A model generated the notes under the pieces. The model did no database searches. It was given only the letters and a program-made list of their open reading frames with translations, and was not told the DNA's origin. A stretch of 64,000 nt of DNA from Cupriavidus taiwanensis (GTDB taxonomy: Bacteria; Pseudomonadota; Gammaproteobacteria; Burkholderiales; Burkholderiaceae): positions 1,941,901-2,005,900 of the forward strand of contig NZ_LT977071.1 of assembly GCF_900250075.1 (NCBI RefSeq), written 5' to 3'. This document shows, one piece after another, positions 43,316 to 53,972 of the stretch. The translations under genes and the position numbers were made by a program. The first letter of the stretch is position 1; each line of letters starts with the position of its first letter.

Positions 43316-44677
43316 ATGGGTGCCGTCACCGGAACCACGCTCTTGGTGTATGCGCTGATCGCAGTGATCGCACTGGTGGTGCTGATCGCGCGCTACAAGC
43401 TCAACCCGTTCATTACCCTGGTCGTCGTCTCGGTGCTGCTCGGCTTTGCCGTGGGCATGCCGATGAGCGAGATCGTCAAGTCCTTCGAAGCCGGTGTCGG
43501 CGGCACCCTCGGCCATATCGCGCTGGTGGTGGGACTGGGCACCATGCTGGGCAAGATGATGGCCGAGTCCGGCGGCGCCGAGCGCATCGCCAACACTCTG
43601 ATCGATTTCTTCGGGGCGAAGAACGTGCATTGGGCCATGGCCACCATCGCGTTTATCGTCGGCCTGCCGGTGTTCTTCGAAGTGGGTTTCGTGCTGCTGG
43701 TGCCGATCGCCTTCAACGTCGCCAAGCGCACCGGCACGTCGATGGTGCTGGTCGGCATCCCGATGGTGGCAGGACTGTCGGTGGTGCACGGCCTGATCCC
43801 GCCGCACCCCGCCGCGCTGCTGGCGGTGACCGCGTACGGCGCCGACATCGGCAAGACCATCATGTACGCGCTGATCGTGGGCATTCCCACCGCCGCGCTG
43901 GCAGGCCCGCTGTTCGCCCGGCTGATGGACCGCTACGTCAAGCTGCCCGAATACAATCCGCTGGCCGAGCAGTTCACCGAAGAGGATGAGCGCGTCAAGG
44001 AATCGCACGAGCTGCCGGGCTTCGGCATCACGGTGTTCACCATCCTGTTGCCGGTGGTGCTGATGCTGATCGGCAGCTGGGCCGACCTGTTCACCACGCC
44101 CAAGACCTTCGCCAACGATTTCCTGAAGCTGATCGGCAACTCGGTGATGGCGCTGCTGATCGCCGCGCTGGTGAGCTTCTACACCTTCGGCAAGGCGCGC
44201 GGCTTCAATCGCGAGACCATCCTCAAGTTCACCAACGAGTGCGTGGCGCCCACCGCCATCATCACGCTGGTGGTCGGTGCCGGCGGCGGCTTCGGCCGCA
44301 TCCTGCGCGACTCGGGCATCTCCACCGCCATCGTCGACGTCGCCACCGGCGCCAATGTCTCGGTGCTGGTGCTGGGCTGGCTGGTCGCGGTGATGATCCG
44401 CATCGCCACCGGCTCGGCAACGGTTGCCATGACCACCGCAGCGGGCATCGTCGCGCCGATTGCCGCCAGCGTGCCCGGCACCCGCCCGGAACTGCTGGTG
44501 CTGACCACCGGCGCCGGCTCGCTGATCCTGTCGCACGTGAACGACGGCGGCTTCTGGCTGGTCAAGGAGTACTTCAACATGACCGTGGCCCAGACCTTCA
44601 AGACCTGGTCGGTCTGCGAAACCATCATCTCGGTGGTGGCGCTGCTGCTGACGCTCGGCCTGGCCACGGTGATCTGA
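43316..44677 (+). CDS. GntP-family sugar-acid permease
   Basis: 453-residue inner-membrane symporter of the gluconate:H+ family with about 12-14 hydrophobic segments (e.g. LLVYALIAVIALVVLIARYKLNPFITLVVVSVLLG). Conserved GntP pieces: GIALGTMLGKMMAESGGAERIA-type sequence near residue 80, LPVFFEVGFVLLVPIAF, HGLIPPHPAAL and ATGSATVAMTTAAGIVAP. AAGGAG precedes the ATG. Last gene of the RpiR operon, so the natural substrate is probably an aldonic or amino aldonic acid used by the deacylase/dehydratase/KdgK/Eda route. Confidence 0.93.
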   Translation: MGAVTGTTLLVYALIAVIALVVLIARYKLNPFITLVVVSVLLGFAVGMPMSEIVKSFEAGVGGTLGHIALVVGLGTMLGKMMAESGGAERIANTLIDFFGAKNVHWAMATIAFIVGLPVFFEVGFVLLVPIAFNVAKRTGTSMVLVGIPMVAGLSVVHGLIPPHPAALLAVTAYGADIGKTIMYALIVGIPTAALAGPLFARLMDRYVKLPEYNPLAEQFTEEDERVKESHELPGFGITVFTILLPVVLMLIGSWADLFTTPKTFANDFLKLIGNSVMALLIAALVSFYTFGKARGFNRETILKFTNECVAPTAIITLVVGAGGGFGRILRDSGISTAIVDVATGANVSVLVLGWLVAVMIRIATGSATVAMTTAAGIVAPIAASVPGTRPELLVLTTGAGSLILSHVNDGGFWLVKEYFNMTVAQTFKTWSVCETIISVVALLLTLGLATVI

Positions 44678-44883
44678 CGACGGACCGTGACCGGGGGCTA
44701 CGCCGCGGCGGCTCCGGCACCAGGCCTGCCCGGCCCGGAATGCGACATCTCTCATCGACGCCCTGGTACCGGCAGCCAATACTGCAAGCGTGTCGGCAGC
44801 ATCCGGTCCGCAAGCGATTGCGGCCTTGCCCTGATTCCGTTTTTGATGCATATTGTCATCAAACCTGATTCAAGGAGCCTGCG

Positions 44884-45090
44884 ATGCGCACGACAGTCAC
44901 GATCGATGACGCCCTGTATGAACAAGCACTGGAGATGGCGGACCCCGGCATGGACAAGGCAGACCTGTTTCGCGAGGCAATCAAGACATTCGTTCGGGTG
45001 CAGGCCGCCAAGCGCCTCGCGGCCCTCGGCGGCGCAGCGCCCGGCATGCAAGACGTACCGCGCCGCAATCCCGAACCCGACGTCAAATGA
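44884..45090 (+). CDS. vapB: VapB-type antitoxin
   Basis: 68-residue ribbon-helix-helix-like antitoxin: [22 protein letters not shown] is the DNA-binding strand and first helix, and the C-terminal part ([27 protein letters not shown] ... [12 protein letters not shown]) should wrap the toxin. It overlaps vapC by 4 bp (ATGA at 45087), giving translational coupling. VapB/VapC complexes usually repress their own promoter. Confidence 0.9.
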   Translation: MRTTVTIDDALYEQALEMADPGMDKADLFREAIKTFVRVQAAKRLAALGGAAPGMQDVPRRNPEPDVK

Positions 45091-45467
45091 ACGTGCTCGT
45101 CGACACCTCGGTGTGGGTGGGCCATTTCCGGCAGCGCAATGACGCCCTGATCCGCCTGATGGAGGCAGACCAGGTGCTGACCCATCCCCTGGTCGTGGCC
45201 GAACTGGCCTGCGGCACGCCACCGGCGCCGCGGGCGCAGACGCTCGGCGACATCGGGTTGCTGCAGGCCGCCAGGCAGGCAACGCTGGGAGAAATCATCT
45301 CGCTGGTGGAGCGCGAGCAACTGTATGGGCTGGGCTGCGGCCTGGTGGATGTCACCTTGCTGGCTTCGACCCTGATCACCCCCGGTGCCCGCCTCTGGAC
45401 GCTGGACCAGCGGCTTAGCGCCTTGTCCGTCCGGTTTGGCGTGGGATATCGTCCTCGCCTGCACTAG
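45087..45467 (+). CDS. vapC: VapC-type PIN-domain ribonuclease toxin
   Basis: 126-residue Mg-dependent RNase. The four acidic PIN residues are visible: Asp in [10 protein letters not shown], Glu in LVVAELACG, Asp in [12 protein letters not shown] and Asp in LWTLDQRL. Members cleave tRNA or rRNA when the antitoxin is lost. Located between the sugar-acid operon and an unrelated aldo/keto reductase, consistent with independent acquisition, although base composition looks similar to the neighbours. Confidence 0.93.
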   Translation: MNVLVDTSVWVGHFRQRNDALIRLMEADQVLTHPLVVAELACGTPPAPRAQTLGDIGLLQAARQATLGEIISLVEREQLYGLGCGLVDVTLLASTLITPGARLWTLDQRLSALSVRFGVGYRPRLH

Positions 45468-45552
45468 GGGTTCCGTCGCGCACGCAACGGTTTACACGGC
45501 CTGGCTCAACGCCTAAGGTCAACCAGTCAGTGACTCGCCGGGAAACCCTCCC

Positions 45553-46470
45553 ATGTCGATCGATCGTCGCTCATTCCTCGGCCTGGCCGCCGGACTGGCC
45601 GCCACCGGGATCGGGCCAGCGCCGCCGGCCCATGCCGTCACCGTTGCCGCGCCCCTGCGCCGCACCATTCCCGGCACCACCGAAGCCCTGCCCGTGATCG
45701 GCATGGGCACCGCCGACACCTTCGACGTCGGCTCCGGCCCCGACGAACGCAAGCCGCTGGCGGAGGTCATGGGGCTGTTGCTGCAGACCGAAGGCTCGGT
45801 GGTCGATACCGCGCCCAGCTACGGCAGCGCCGAAGCCGTGACCGGCGATCTGCTGCGCGCGGCCAATGCGCGCAACCGGGTCTTCCTCGCCACCAAGATC
45901 TCGGCCCGTTCCGGCGCGCCGGCGCAGGCGCAATGGGAACGGTCGCTGGCCGACCTGCACGTCGACAAGGTCGACCTGCTGCAGATACACAACCTGATCG
46001 ACTGGCAGGGCAACCTGCGCTGGCTGCGCCAGCTGAAGGAACAGGGTCGCATCCGCTACCTGGGCATCACCCATTACCGCGACGACGCCCACGAGGCGCT
46101 GGAAAGAATCGTGCGCGCCGAGCGCGTGGATTTCGTCCAGATCAACTACTCCGTGGGCGAGCGCAATGCCGAGCGCACGCTGCTGCCGCTGTGCGAGGCG
46201 CGCGGCGTGGCGGTGCTGGTCAACCGGCCGTTCCAGGACGGGCGCCTGTTCCGCGTGGTCAAGGACCGCGCGCTGCCGCCATGGGCCGGCGACATTGACT
46301 GCGGCTCATGGGGCCAGCTGTTCCTGAAGTTCGTCGTCAGCCATCCGGCCGTGACCGCCGCGATCCCGGCCACCTCCAAGCCACGCAACATGGCCGACAA
46401 CCTCGGCGCCGCGCTCGGCCGCATGCCCGATCCCGGCCAGCGCGAGCGCATCGCGGCGCTGCTGCGCTGA
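45553..46470 (+). CDS. Tat-exported aldo/keto reductase
   Basis: 305 residues. A twin-arginine signal (MSIDRRSFLGLAAGLAATG ... AHA) precedes a TIM-barrel aldo/keto reductase. The catalytic tetrad is intact: Asp and Tyr in VVDTAPSYG, Lys in FLATKIS and His in LLQIHN; the cofactor end AIPATSKPRNMADN is also present. Tat export fits a protein that folds with NADP(H) before translocation, unusual because free NADPH is absent from the periplasm. It is followed 12 bp later by an NTP/NDP-exchange-type transporter. Confidence 0.9.
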   Translation: MSIDRRSFLGLAAGLAATGIGPAPPAHAVTVAAPLRRTIPGTTEALPVIGMGTADTFDVGSGPDERKPLAEVMGLLLQTEGSVVDTAPSYGSAEAVTGDLLRAANARNRVFLATKISARSGAPAQAQWERSLADLHVDKVDLLQIHNLIDWQGNLRWLRQLKEQGRIRYLGITHYRDDAHEALERIVRAERVDFVQINYSVGERNAERTLLPLCEARGVAVLVNRPFQDGRLFRVVKDRALPPWAGDIDCGSWGQLFLKFVVSHPAVTAAIPATSKPRNMADNLGAALGRMPDPGQRERIAALLR

Positions 46471-46481
46471 GCCGCCCCGCC

Positions 46482-47867
46482 GTGGACAAGCCCGCGCGCG
46501 ACGCATCCACCCGTGGCCCGGCCCGCCTGTGGCGCGGCTTTGGCGTGCGCAGCGGCGAAGCCGGCGCCGTGGTGGCCGGCTTCCTGTTCTTCTTCTGCCT
46601 GTTCGCCAGCTACTTCATGCTGCGCCCGGTGCGCGAAACCATGGGCATCGCCGGCGGCGTGAAAAACCTGCAATGGCTGTTCACCGCCACCTTTGTCGTG
46701 ATGCTGGCGGCGATCCCGCTCTACGGCGCGGTCTGCGCCTGGCTGCCGCGGCGCCGCTTCGTGCCATGGGTCTATGCCTTCTTCATTGCCAACCTGCTGG
46801 CCTTTGCGATGGCCACGCGCGTCCTGCCCGACAACGTCTGGCTGGCGCGCGTGTTCTACGTGTGGCTATCCGTGTTCAACCTGTTCGTGGTGTCGGTGGC
46901 CTGGAGCCTGATGGCCGATGTGTTCCGTCCCGAGCAGGCGCGCCGCCTGTTCGCGCTGCTGGCCGCCGGCGCCAGCGCGGGCGGACTGGCCGGGCCGATG
47001 CTGGGCGGCTGGCTGGTGCCCCACATCGGCCTGACCGGCCTGATGCTGCTGTCGGCCGCCCTGCTGGCCTCCACCTTGCCGGGGGTGGGCTGGCTGTTCG
47101 GCTGGCGTCGCCGTGCCGGCGCCGGCGTGGAGCCGCCGGACCAGGCTGTTGCCAGCGCGGCGCAGGATCCGGCCAATCCGATCGGCGGCGGGCTGCTGGC
47201 CGGGCTGTCGCTGCTGCTGCGCTCGCGCTACCTGCTCGGCATCGGCCTGTTCGTGATCCTGCTGGCCACCGCCAGCACCTTCCTCTACTTCGAGCAGGCC
47301 CGGCTGGTCGCCGAGGCGTTCCCCGAGCGCACCCGCCAGACCCAGGTGTTCAGCGCGCTGGATGCCGTGGTGCAGGCGCTGACCATCCTGGTACAGCTGT
47401 TCTTCACCGGCCGCATGGCGCGCCGCTATGGCGTCACGGTGCTGCTGACCGCGGTGCCGCTGGCCGTTGCCGCTGGCTTCGTCGTGCTGGCGCTGCTGCC
47501 CACCTTCGGCGTGCTGGCCGGCGTCATGATCCTGCGGCGCGTCGGTGAATACGCGCTGCTGCGCCCGGGCCGCGAGATGCTGTTCACCGTGGTCGATGCC
47601 GAAACCAAGTACAAGGCCAAGAACGTCATCGACACCGCCGTCTACCGCGCGGGCGATGCGGTCAGCGCCTGGGTCAAGACCGCGATCGATGCCCTGTCCG
47701 GCCATCCGGCGACGGTGGCCTTGGCGGGCGCGTTGCTCGCGGTAGGCTGGGCGGGCCTCGGCTGGTGGCTGGGGCGACGGCATGCGGGGCAGTTGGAAAC
47801 AACGGCCGATGGAGTTGTTGGCCACGAAGCCGGCCATGCCGCTGAACTAGTGGCCCGCAGACGCTGA
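46482..47867 (+). CDS. NTP/NDP-exchange-type (TLC-like) MFS transporter
   Basis: 461-residue inner-membrane protein with about 11-12 membrane segments. The opening FFFCLFASYFMLRPVRETMGIAGG and later QVFSALDAVVQALTILVQLF, PGREMLFTVVDAETKYKAKNVIDTAVYRAGDA are typical of the proteobacterial relatives of ATP/ADP translocases. The proposed GTG start at 46482 lies just after the previous stop; no clear ribosome site is visible, so coupling to the reductase is likely. Its substrate in free-living bacteria is unknown. A ~20-residue C-terminal tail is charged. Confidence 0.82.
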   Translation: MDKPARDASTRGPARLWRGFGVRSGEAGAVVAGFLFFFCLFASYFMLRPVRETMGIAGGVKNLQWLFTATFVVMLAAIPLYGAVCAWLPRRRFVPWVYAFFIANLLAFAMATRVLPDNVWLARVFYVWLSVFNLFVVSVAWSLMADVFRPEQARRLFALLAAGASAGGLAGPMLGGWLVPHIGLTGLMLLSAALLASTLPGVGWLFGWRRRAGAGVEPPDQAVASAAQDPANPIGGGLLAGLSLLLRSRYLLGIGLFVILLATASTFLYFEQARLVAEAFPERTRQTQVFSALDAVVQALTILVQLFFTGRMARRYGVTVLLTAVPLAVAAGFVVLALLPTFGVLAGVMILRRVGEYALLRPGREMLFTVVDAETKYKAKNVIDTAVYRAGDAVSAWVKTAIDALSGHPATVALAGALLAVGWAGLGWWLGRRHAGQLETTADGVVGHEAGHAAELVARRR

Positions 47868-48017
47868 CCGCTGATCGGCCAAAGCTGGCCTCATGCCACA
47901 GGAAGACCGTATAGTCATGCCTCTGACCCGGCTGCCTTCGGCATTCGCGCCGGCTTTTTGCCGCGCAACGCACAGGCCGCAAGCCGCCCCATATTCCTGA
48001 TCCCGGAGGACCTCCCC

Positions 48018-49124
<1,107 letters not shown>

Positions 49125-49137
49125 GGACGGCGCCGAC

Positions 49138-49980
49138 ATGGAACTGATCTCTCAACATGGCTGCCACGGCGGCGTGCAGCGCTTCTATCGCCATGACTCG
49201 GTGGCGATCGGGCTGCCGATGCGCTTCTCGGTCTACCTGCCGCCGCAGGCGCAGGCCGGCGCACGGGTGCCGGTGCTGTTCTACCTGGCGGGCCTCACCT
49301 GCACCGAAGAGACCTTCATGATCAAGGCCGGCGCGCAGCGTTTCGCCGCCGAGCACGGCCTGATGCTGGTGGCACCCGACACCAGCCCGCGCGGCGCGGG
49401 CCTGCCGGGCGAAGCGGATGCCTGGGACTTCGGCGTGGGGGCGGGTTTCTATGTCGATGCCACCGAGGCGCCATGGCACAAGCACTGGCGCATGGAGAGC
49501 TACGTCGCCGAAGAACTGTTCGACCTGGCAACCAGCGCATTGCCGGGCGATGCCGCGCGCGTCGGCATCTTCGGGCATTCGATGGGCGGGCACGGTGCGC
49601 TGGTGCTGGCGCAGCGCCATCCCCAGCGCTTCCGCTCGGTGTCGGCGTTCGCGCCGATCGCCGCGCCGTCGCGCTGCCCGTGGGGCGAGAAGGCCTTTAC
49701 CGGCTACCTCGGCAGCGACCGCGCCGCCTGGGCGCAGTATGACGCGAGCGAGCTGATGGCACGCCAGCCGGGTGCGCCGTTCCCGGCCGGCATCCTGGTC
49801 GACCAGGGCCTGGACGACCAGTTCCTGCAGAGCCAGCTGCATCCGGACGCATTCGCCGCGGCCTGCCAGGCCGTGGGCCAGCCGCTGACGCTGCGCCGGC
49901 ACAGCGGCTACGACCACGGCTACTACTTCATCACCAGCTTTATCGCCGACCACATCCGGCACCACGCCACGCAGCTGTAG
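49138..49980 (+). CDS. fghA: S-formylglutathione hydrolase
   Basis: 280-residue esterase-D type alpha/beta hydrolase that hydrolyses S-formylglutathione to formate and glutathione. Ser nucleophile in GHSMGGHGA (about 149), Asp in ILVDQGLDDQF and His in YDHGYYFI complete the triad, and the oxyanion region is LAGLTCTEETF. It follows frmA at 13 bp and completes the pathway. It converges on the AraC regulator. Confidence 0.96.
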   Translation: MELISQHGCHGGVQRFYRHDSVAIGLPMRFSVYLPPQAQAGARVPVLFYLAGLTCTEETFMIKAGAQRFAAEHGLMLVAPDTSPRGAGLPGEADAWDFGVGAGFYVDATEAPWHKHWRMESYVAEELFDLATSALPGDAARVGIFGHSMGGHGALVLAQRHPQRFRSVSAFAPIAAPSRCPWGEKAFTGYLGSDRAAWAQYDASELMARQPGAPFPAGILVDQGLDDQFLQSQLHPDAFAAACQAVGQPLTLRRHSGYDHGYYFITSFIADHIRHHATQL

Positions 49981-49988
49981 CCCCGCAC

Positions 49989-51002
49989 TCAGCCTTCCGC
50001 CACGCGGCGGTAGGCCCCCGGGCGCGATCCGGTCCAGCGCCGGAAGGCCCGGTGGAACGCGCCGGGCTCGGCAAAGCCGAGTTCGGCCGCGATATCGGCG
50101 ACCGGGCGCCCGGAATGGCTGAGCGCCTCGATCGCCAGGTCGCGCCGCAGCGCATCCTTCAGGTCCTGGTAGCTCACGCCCTCCTCCATCAGCCGGCGCC
50201 GCAATGACGAGGCCGACAGGTTCAGGCTGACGGCCAGGTCTTCGAAGGTCGGCCATTGATCCGGACGCTGGTTGCGCAGCAGCCGGCGCACGCGCGCACC
50301 CATGCTGCTGCGGTCCGAATACTTGACCACCACGTTGTGCGGCGCGTCGCGCAGGAACGCCTTCAGGCTGCGCTCATCGTGGCGCACCGGCTGGTCCAGC
50401 AGGGCCGCGTCGAACACCAGCGCCGTGGCCGGCTGCGCGAAGGCCAGCTGGCGCGAATACATGACGCGATATTCGGCGCTATACGCGGGTTCGGCATAGG
50501 TGAACGCGGCCAGCCGCACCGGCACGCGCCGCCGCAGCAGCCAGCTCATCAGGCCATGCAGCATGATCAGCATGGTCTCCTGCGCAAACACGCCGGGCTG
50601 CCGCCCCAGGTGCGCGCTCGGCGCGGTCAGCACCAGCGCGGCCTCGTCGCCATGGCGCTCCAGCCGCACGCCGATATCGTCGAGCAGCAGCCGGAAGTAC
50701 CGCGTGATGCGCTCCAGCGCCTGCGCCAGCGTGCGGCTGCCCGCCACCGCATGGCACAGCATGGCAAAGCTGCCGCACTTCATGCTGCGCGAATCCTGGC
50801 CGAAGAACTCGTCATCCAGCGCGGCCGCCACGGCCAGCCACAGCTCGCTGTAGCTGGCAGCCGAAACCCGCGCCTGCGGCACGGTCAGCAGCGCCGGCGC
50901 GATGCCGGCGCCGCGCAGCACCGGCTCCGGGTCGATGCCGCGCGCGCGCAGCCCCGCAATGGCGTGGTGGACGAAACAGATGGCGACACTGCCTTTTTCC
51001 AT
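49989..51002 (-). CDS. AraC-family regulator of the valine operon (MmsR-like)
   Basis: 337 residues: an arabinose-binding-type sensor (residues about 15-200; MEKGSVAICFVHHAIAGLRARG, LCHAVAGSRTLAQALERITRYFRLL) and a C-terminal double helix-turn-helix (about 230-330; PTFEDLAVSLNLSASSLRRRLMEEGVSYQDLKDALRRDLAIE, DIAAELGFAEPGAFHRAFRRWTGSRPGAYR). It is divergent from the acyl-CoA dehydrogenase at 51154, across 151 bp, and by position and family parallels MmsR, the activator of mmsAB. The start at 51002 is preferred to 51020. Confidence 0.9.
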   Translation of the reverse strand: MEKGSVAICFVHHAIAGLRARGIDPEPVLRGAGIAPALLTVPQARVSAASYSELWLAVAAALDDEFFGQDSRSMKCGSFAMLCHAVAGSRTLAQALERITRYFRLLLDDIGVRLERHGDEAALVLTAPSAHLGRQPGVFAQETMLIMLHGLMSWLLRRRVPVRLAAFTYAEPAYSAEYRVMYSRQLAFAQPATALVFDAALLDQPVRHDERSLKAFLRDAPHNVVVKYSDRSSMGARVRRLLRNQRPDQWPTFEDLAVSLNLSASSLRRRLMEEGVSYQDLKDALRRDLAIEALSHSGRPVADIAAELGFAEPGAFHRAFRRWTGSRPGAYRRVAEG

Positions 51003-51153
51003 GGCGCTGGCGGGTGGCAAACGAGTTCACGAAGATTGGCGGATTTTGGCATAGGAGCCGGCCCCGGGCGTTCCTACACTGCCCGCAGGTCAAACGCCGA
51101 GCGCGCATTCTGCCTGAGTTGCAGCGCGGCTCCAAACGCCAACCCAATCTGCC

Positions 51154-52287
51154 ATGCACAGCGACTACACCGAAGAGCAAATCATGATCCGCGACAGCGC
51201 GCGCGCCTTTGCCACCGAGCGGCTGGCCGGCGGCGCCGCGCAATGGGACCGCGACGGCCGCCTTCCCGACGAGGTCGTCGCCGAAATGGGCGCGCTGGGA
51301 TTGCTGGGCATGATCGTGCCCGAAGAATGGGGCGGCACCTATACGGACTACGTCGCCTATGCGCTCGCCATCGAAGAGATTGCCGCCGGCTGCGCCGCCT
51401 GCGCGACGATGATGAGCGTGCACAACTCGGTCGGCTGCGGGCCGATCCTGCACTACGGCACCGACGCGCAGAAAGAGCGCTACCTGGCACGGCTGGCCAG
51501 CGGCGAGCTGATCGGCGCATTCTGCCTGACCGAACCGCAGGCCGGCTCCGAGGCGCACAACCTGCGCACCCGCGCCCGCTTCACCGACAACGGCTGGGTG
51601 CTTAACGGCAGCAAGCAGTTCGTCACCAACGGCAAGCGCGCGGGCGTGGCGGTGGTGTTTGCCGCGACCGAACCGGAGCGCGGCAAGAAAGGCATCTCGG
51701 CATTCCTGGTGCCTACCGACACGCCCGGCTTTATCGTCCACGCTCCGGAAAAGAAGCTGGGCATCCGCGCTTCGGACACCTGCGCCATCACGCTGGAAGA
51801 CTGCGTGATCCCGCATGACGCGCTGCTGGGCGAGCCCGGCGAGGGCCTGCGCATCGCGCTGTCCAACCTGGAAGGCGGACGCATCGGCATCGCCGCGCAG
51901 GCGATCGGCATCGCCCGCTCGGCATTCGAGGCCGCATGCCGCTACGCGTCCGAGCGCATCCAGTTCGGCCGCGCGCTGCGCGAGCATCCTCCCATCGCCA
52001 ACATGCTCGCCGACATGGCCACCGAACTGAATGCCGCGCGGCTGCTGGTGCATCGCGCCGCGCGCATGCGCAGCGACGGCGTGCCGTGCCTGTCCGAGGC
52101 CTCGCAGGCCAAGCTGTATGCGTCGGAACTGGCCGAGCGCGTGTGCTCCAAGGCGCTGCAGATCCACGGCGGCTATGGCTACCTTGAAGACTATCCGGTC
52201 GAGCGCCATTACCGCGACGCCCGCATTACCCAGATCTACGAAGGCACCAGCGAGATCCAGCGCATGCTGATCGCGCGCAGCCTCTGA
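51154..52287 (+). CDS. Acyl-CoA dehydrogenase, probably isobutyryl-CoA dehydrogenase
   Basis: 377-residue FAD enzyme. Motifs include [19 protein letters not shown] (FAD/substrate), [13 protein letters not shown], and the C-terminal [35 protein letters not shown], which carries the catalytic Glu (YEGTSEIQ). It is the first gene of an operon whose later members convert methacrylyl-CoA to propionyl-CoA, so the first step, isobutyryl-CoA to methacrylyl-CoA, is the expected reaction. Short-chain specificity is inferred from context. Confidence 0.93.
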   Translation: MHSDYTEEQIMIRDSARAFATERLAGGAAQWDRDGRLPDEVVAEMGALGLLGMIVPEEWGGTYTDYVAYALAIEEIAAGCAACATMMSVHNSVGCGPILHYGTDAQKERYLARLASGELIGAFCLTEPQAGSEAHNLRTRARFTDNGWVLNGSKQFVTNGKRAGVAVVFAATEPERGKKGISAFLVPTDTPGFIVHAPEKKLGIRASDTCAITLEDCVIPHDALLGEPGEGLRIALSNLEGGRIGIAAQAIGIARSAFEAACRYASERIQFGRALREHPPIANMLADMATELNAARLLVHRAARMRSDGVPCLSEASQAKLYASELAERVCSKALQIHGGYGYLEDYPVERHYRDARITQIYEGTSEIQRMLIARSL

Positions 52288-52338
52288 CCCCCTCTACTCC
52301 CCGCTTCCCCTGCACAACGACATCTTCCGGAGACAACC

Positions 52339-53862
52339 ATGACTGCCGTGCCCAACACCGCCACCGCCGTGCCGACCGTACCGCTGCTGATCAATGGCGA
52401 ATGGGTGGACTCGTCCGCCACTGAATTCCGCAACGTGGTCAACCCCGCGACGCAGCAGGTGCTGGCCCGCGTGCCGCTCGCCACGGCCAGCGAAGTCGCG
52501 GCGGCCGTGGGCGCCGCGCACCGCGCCTTTGCCACCTGGCGCCACACCCCGATCGGCGCGCGGCTGCGCGTCATGCTGCGCTTCCAGGCGCTGATCCGCG
52601 AACACAGCAAGCGCATCGCCGCGATCCTGACCGCCGAGCAGGGCAAGACCCTGGCCGATGCCGAAGGCGATATCTTCCGCGGGCTGGAGGTGGTCGAGCA
52701 CGCCTGCTCCATCGGCACGCTGCAGCAAGGCGGCTTCGCCGAGAACGTCGCCGCCACCGTCGACACCTACACGCTGCAGCAGCCGATCGGCGTCTGCGCC
52801 GGCATTACCCCGTTCAACTTCCCGGCGATGATCCCGCTGTGGATGTTCCCGATGGCGATCGTGTGCGGCAATACCTTCGTGCTCAAGCCGTCCGAGCAGG
52901 ATCCGCTGTCGACCATGGAGCTGGTCAAGCTGGCGCTGGAAGCCGGCGTGCCGCCGGGGGTGCTGAACGTGGTGCACGGCGCCAAGGACGTGGTCGACGC
53001 GCTGTGCACGCACCCGGACATCAAGGCGGTGTCGTTCGTCGGCTCCACCGCCGTCGGCACCCACGTCTACAACCTCGCCGGCGCGCACGGCAAGCGCGTG
53101 CAGTCGATGATGGGCGCCAAGAACCACGCGGTGGTGCTGCCCGACGCGCACAAGGAGCAGACCCTGAATGCGCTGGCGGGCGCCGGCTTCGGCGCGGCCG
53201 GCCAGCGCTGCATGGCCACGTCCGTGGTGGTGCTGGTGGGCGCGGCGCGTGACTGGGTGCCCGACCTGGTGGCGCGCGCCAAGACCCTGAAGGTCGGTGC
53301 CGGCGCCGAGCCGGGCACCGATGTCGGCCCGGTGGTTTCGGTCGCGGCCAAAGAGCGCATTCTCGGCCTGATCGCCGCCGGCGAGCGCGAAGGCGCCACG
53401 CTGGTGCTGGACGGTCGCGGCGTGGAAGTCCCGGGATATCCGCAGGGCAACTTCATCGGCCCGACCATCTTCACCGACGTGAAGACCGACATGTCGATCT
53501 ACACGGAAGAGATCTTCGGGCCGGTGCTGGTGGTGATCGGCGTGGATACGCTGGACGACGCCATCGCGCTGGTCAACCGCAACCCGTTCGGCAACGGCAC
53601 CGGCGTGTTCACGCAGAGCGGCGCCGCGGCGCGCAAGTTCCAGAGCGAGATCGATGTCGGGCAGGTCGGCATCAACATCCCCATCCCGGTGCCGGTGCCC
53701 TACTTCAGCTTCACCGGCTCGCGCGGCTCCAAGCTGGGCGACCTGGGGCCGTATGGCAAGCAGGTGGTGCAGTTCTATACGCAGACCAAGACGGTGACAG
53801 CGCGCTGGTTTGACGACGCCACGGTGAATGATGGGGTGAATACGACGATCAGCTTGAAGTAA
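52339..53862 (+). CDS. mmsA: Methylmalonate-semialdehyde dehydrogenase (CoA-acylating)
   Basis: 507-residue aldehyde dehydrogenase converting (methyl)malonate semialdehyde to propionyl-CoA (or acetyl-CoA) with CO2 release. Signature sequences: [31 protein letters not shown], the nucleophile Cys in [12 protein letters not shown] and [16 protein letters not shown] lies upstream of the ATG. In the same operon as the acyl-CoA dehydrogenase (52 bp gap) and mmsB, with a REP-like palindrome in the mmsA-mmsB gap. Confidence 0.96.
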   Translation: MTAVPNTATAVPTVPLLINGEWVDSSATEFRNVVNPATQQVLARVPLATASEVAAAVGAAHRAFATWRHTPIGARLRVMLRFQALIREHSKRIAAILTAEQGKTLADAEGDIFRGLEVVEHACSIGTLQQGGFAENVAATVDTYTLQQPIGVCAGITPFNFPAMIPLWMFPMAIVCGNTFVLKPSEQDPLSTMELVKLALEAGVPPGVLNVVHGAKDVVDALCTHPDIKAVSFVGSTAVGTHVYNLAGAHGKRVQSMMGAKNHAVVLPDAHKEQTLNALAGAGFGAAGQRCMATSVVVLVGAARDWVPDLVARAKTLKVGAGAEPGTDVGPVVSVAAKERILGLIAAGEREGATLVLDGRGVEVPGYPQGNFIGPTIFTDVKTDMSIYTEEIFGPVLVVIGVDTLDDAIALVNRNPFGNGTGVFTQSGAAARKFQSEIDVGQVGINIPIPVPVPYFSFTGSRGSKLGDLGPYGKQVVQFYTQTKTVTARWFDDATVNDGVNTTISLK

Positions 53863-53900
53863 GGGCTCATCGCCGCAACGCTCCCCATCCCGCCGGTTGG

Positions 53901-53930
53901 CTCCCCTCTCCCGCGAGCGGGAGAGGGGAG
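53901..53930. repeat. REP-like palindrome between mmsA and mmsB
   Basis: Arms CTCCCCTCTCCCGC and its exact complement (14 bp each) around GA. It shares its 12-base core with the element at 43134-43159. No U-run follows; it probably affects mRNA stability or is the trace of a dispersed repeat. Confidence 0.8.
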
Positions 53931-53972
53931 AAAACACGAGGGACGCGAACAACCGTAGCAAGGAGACACCCC

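Noticed and set aside
44884..45467. VapBC as part of the sugar-acid operon
   Set aside because: There is a 200-bp gap after gntP and the module has its own coupling; it is treated as independent.
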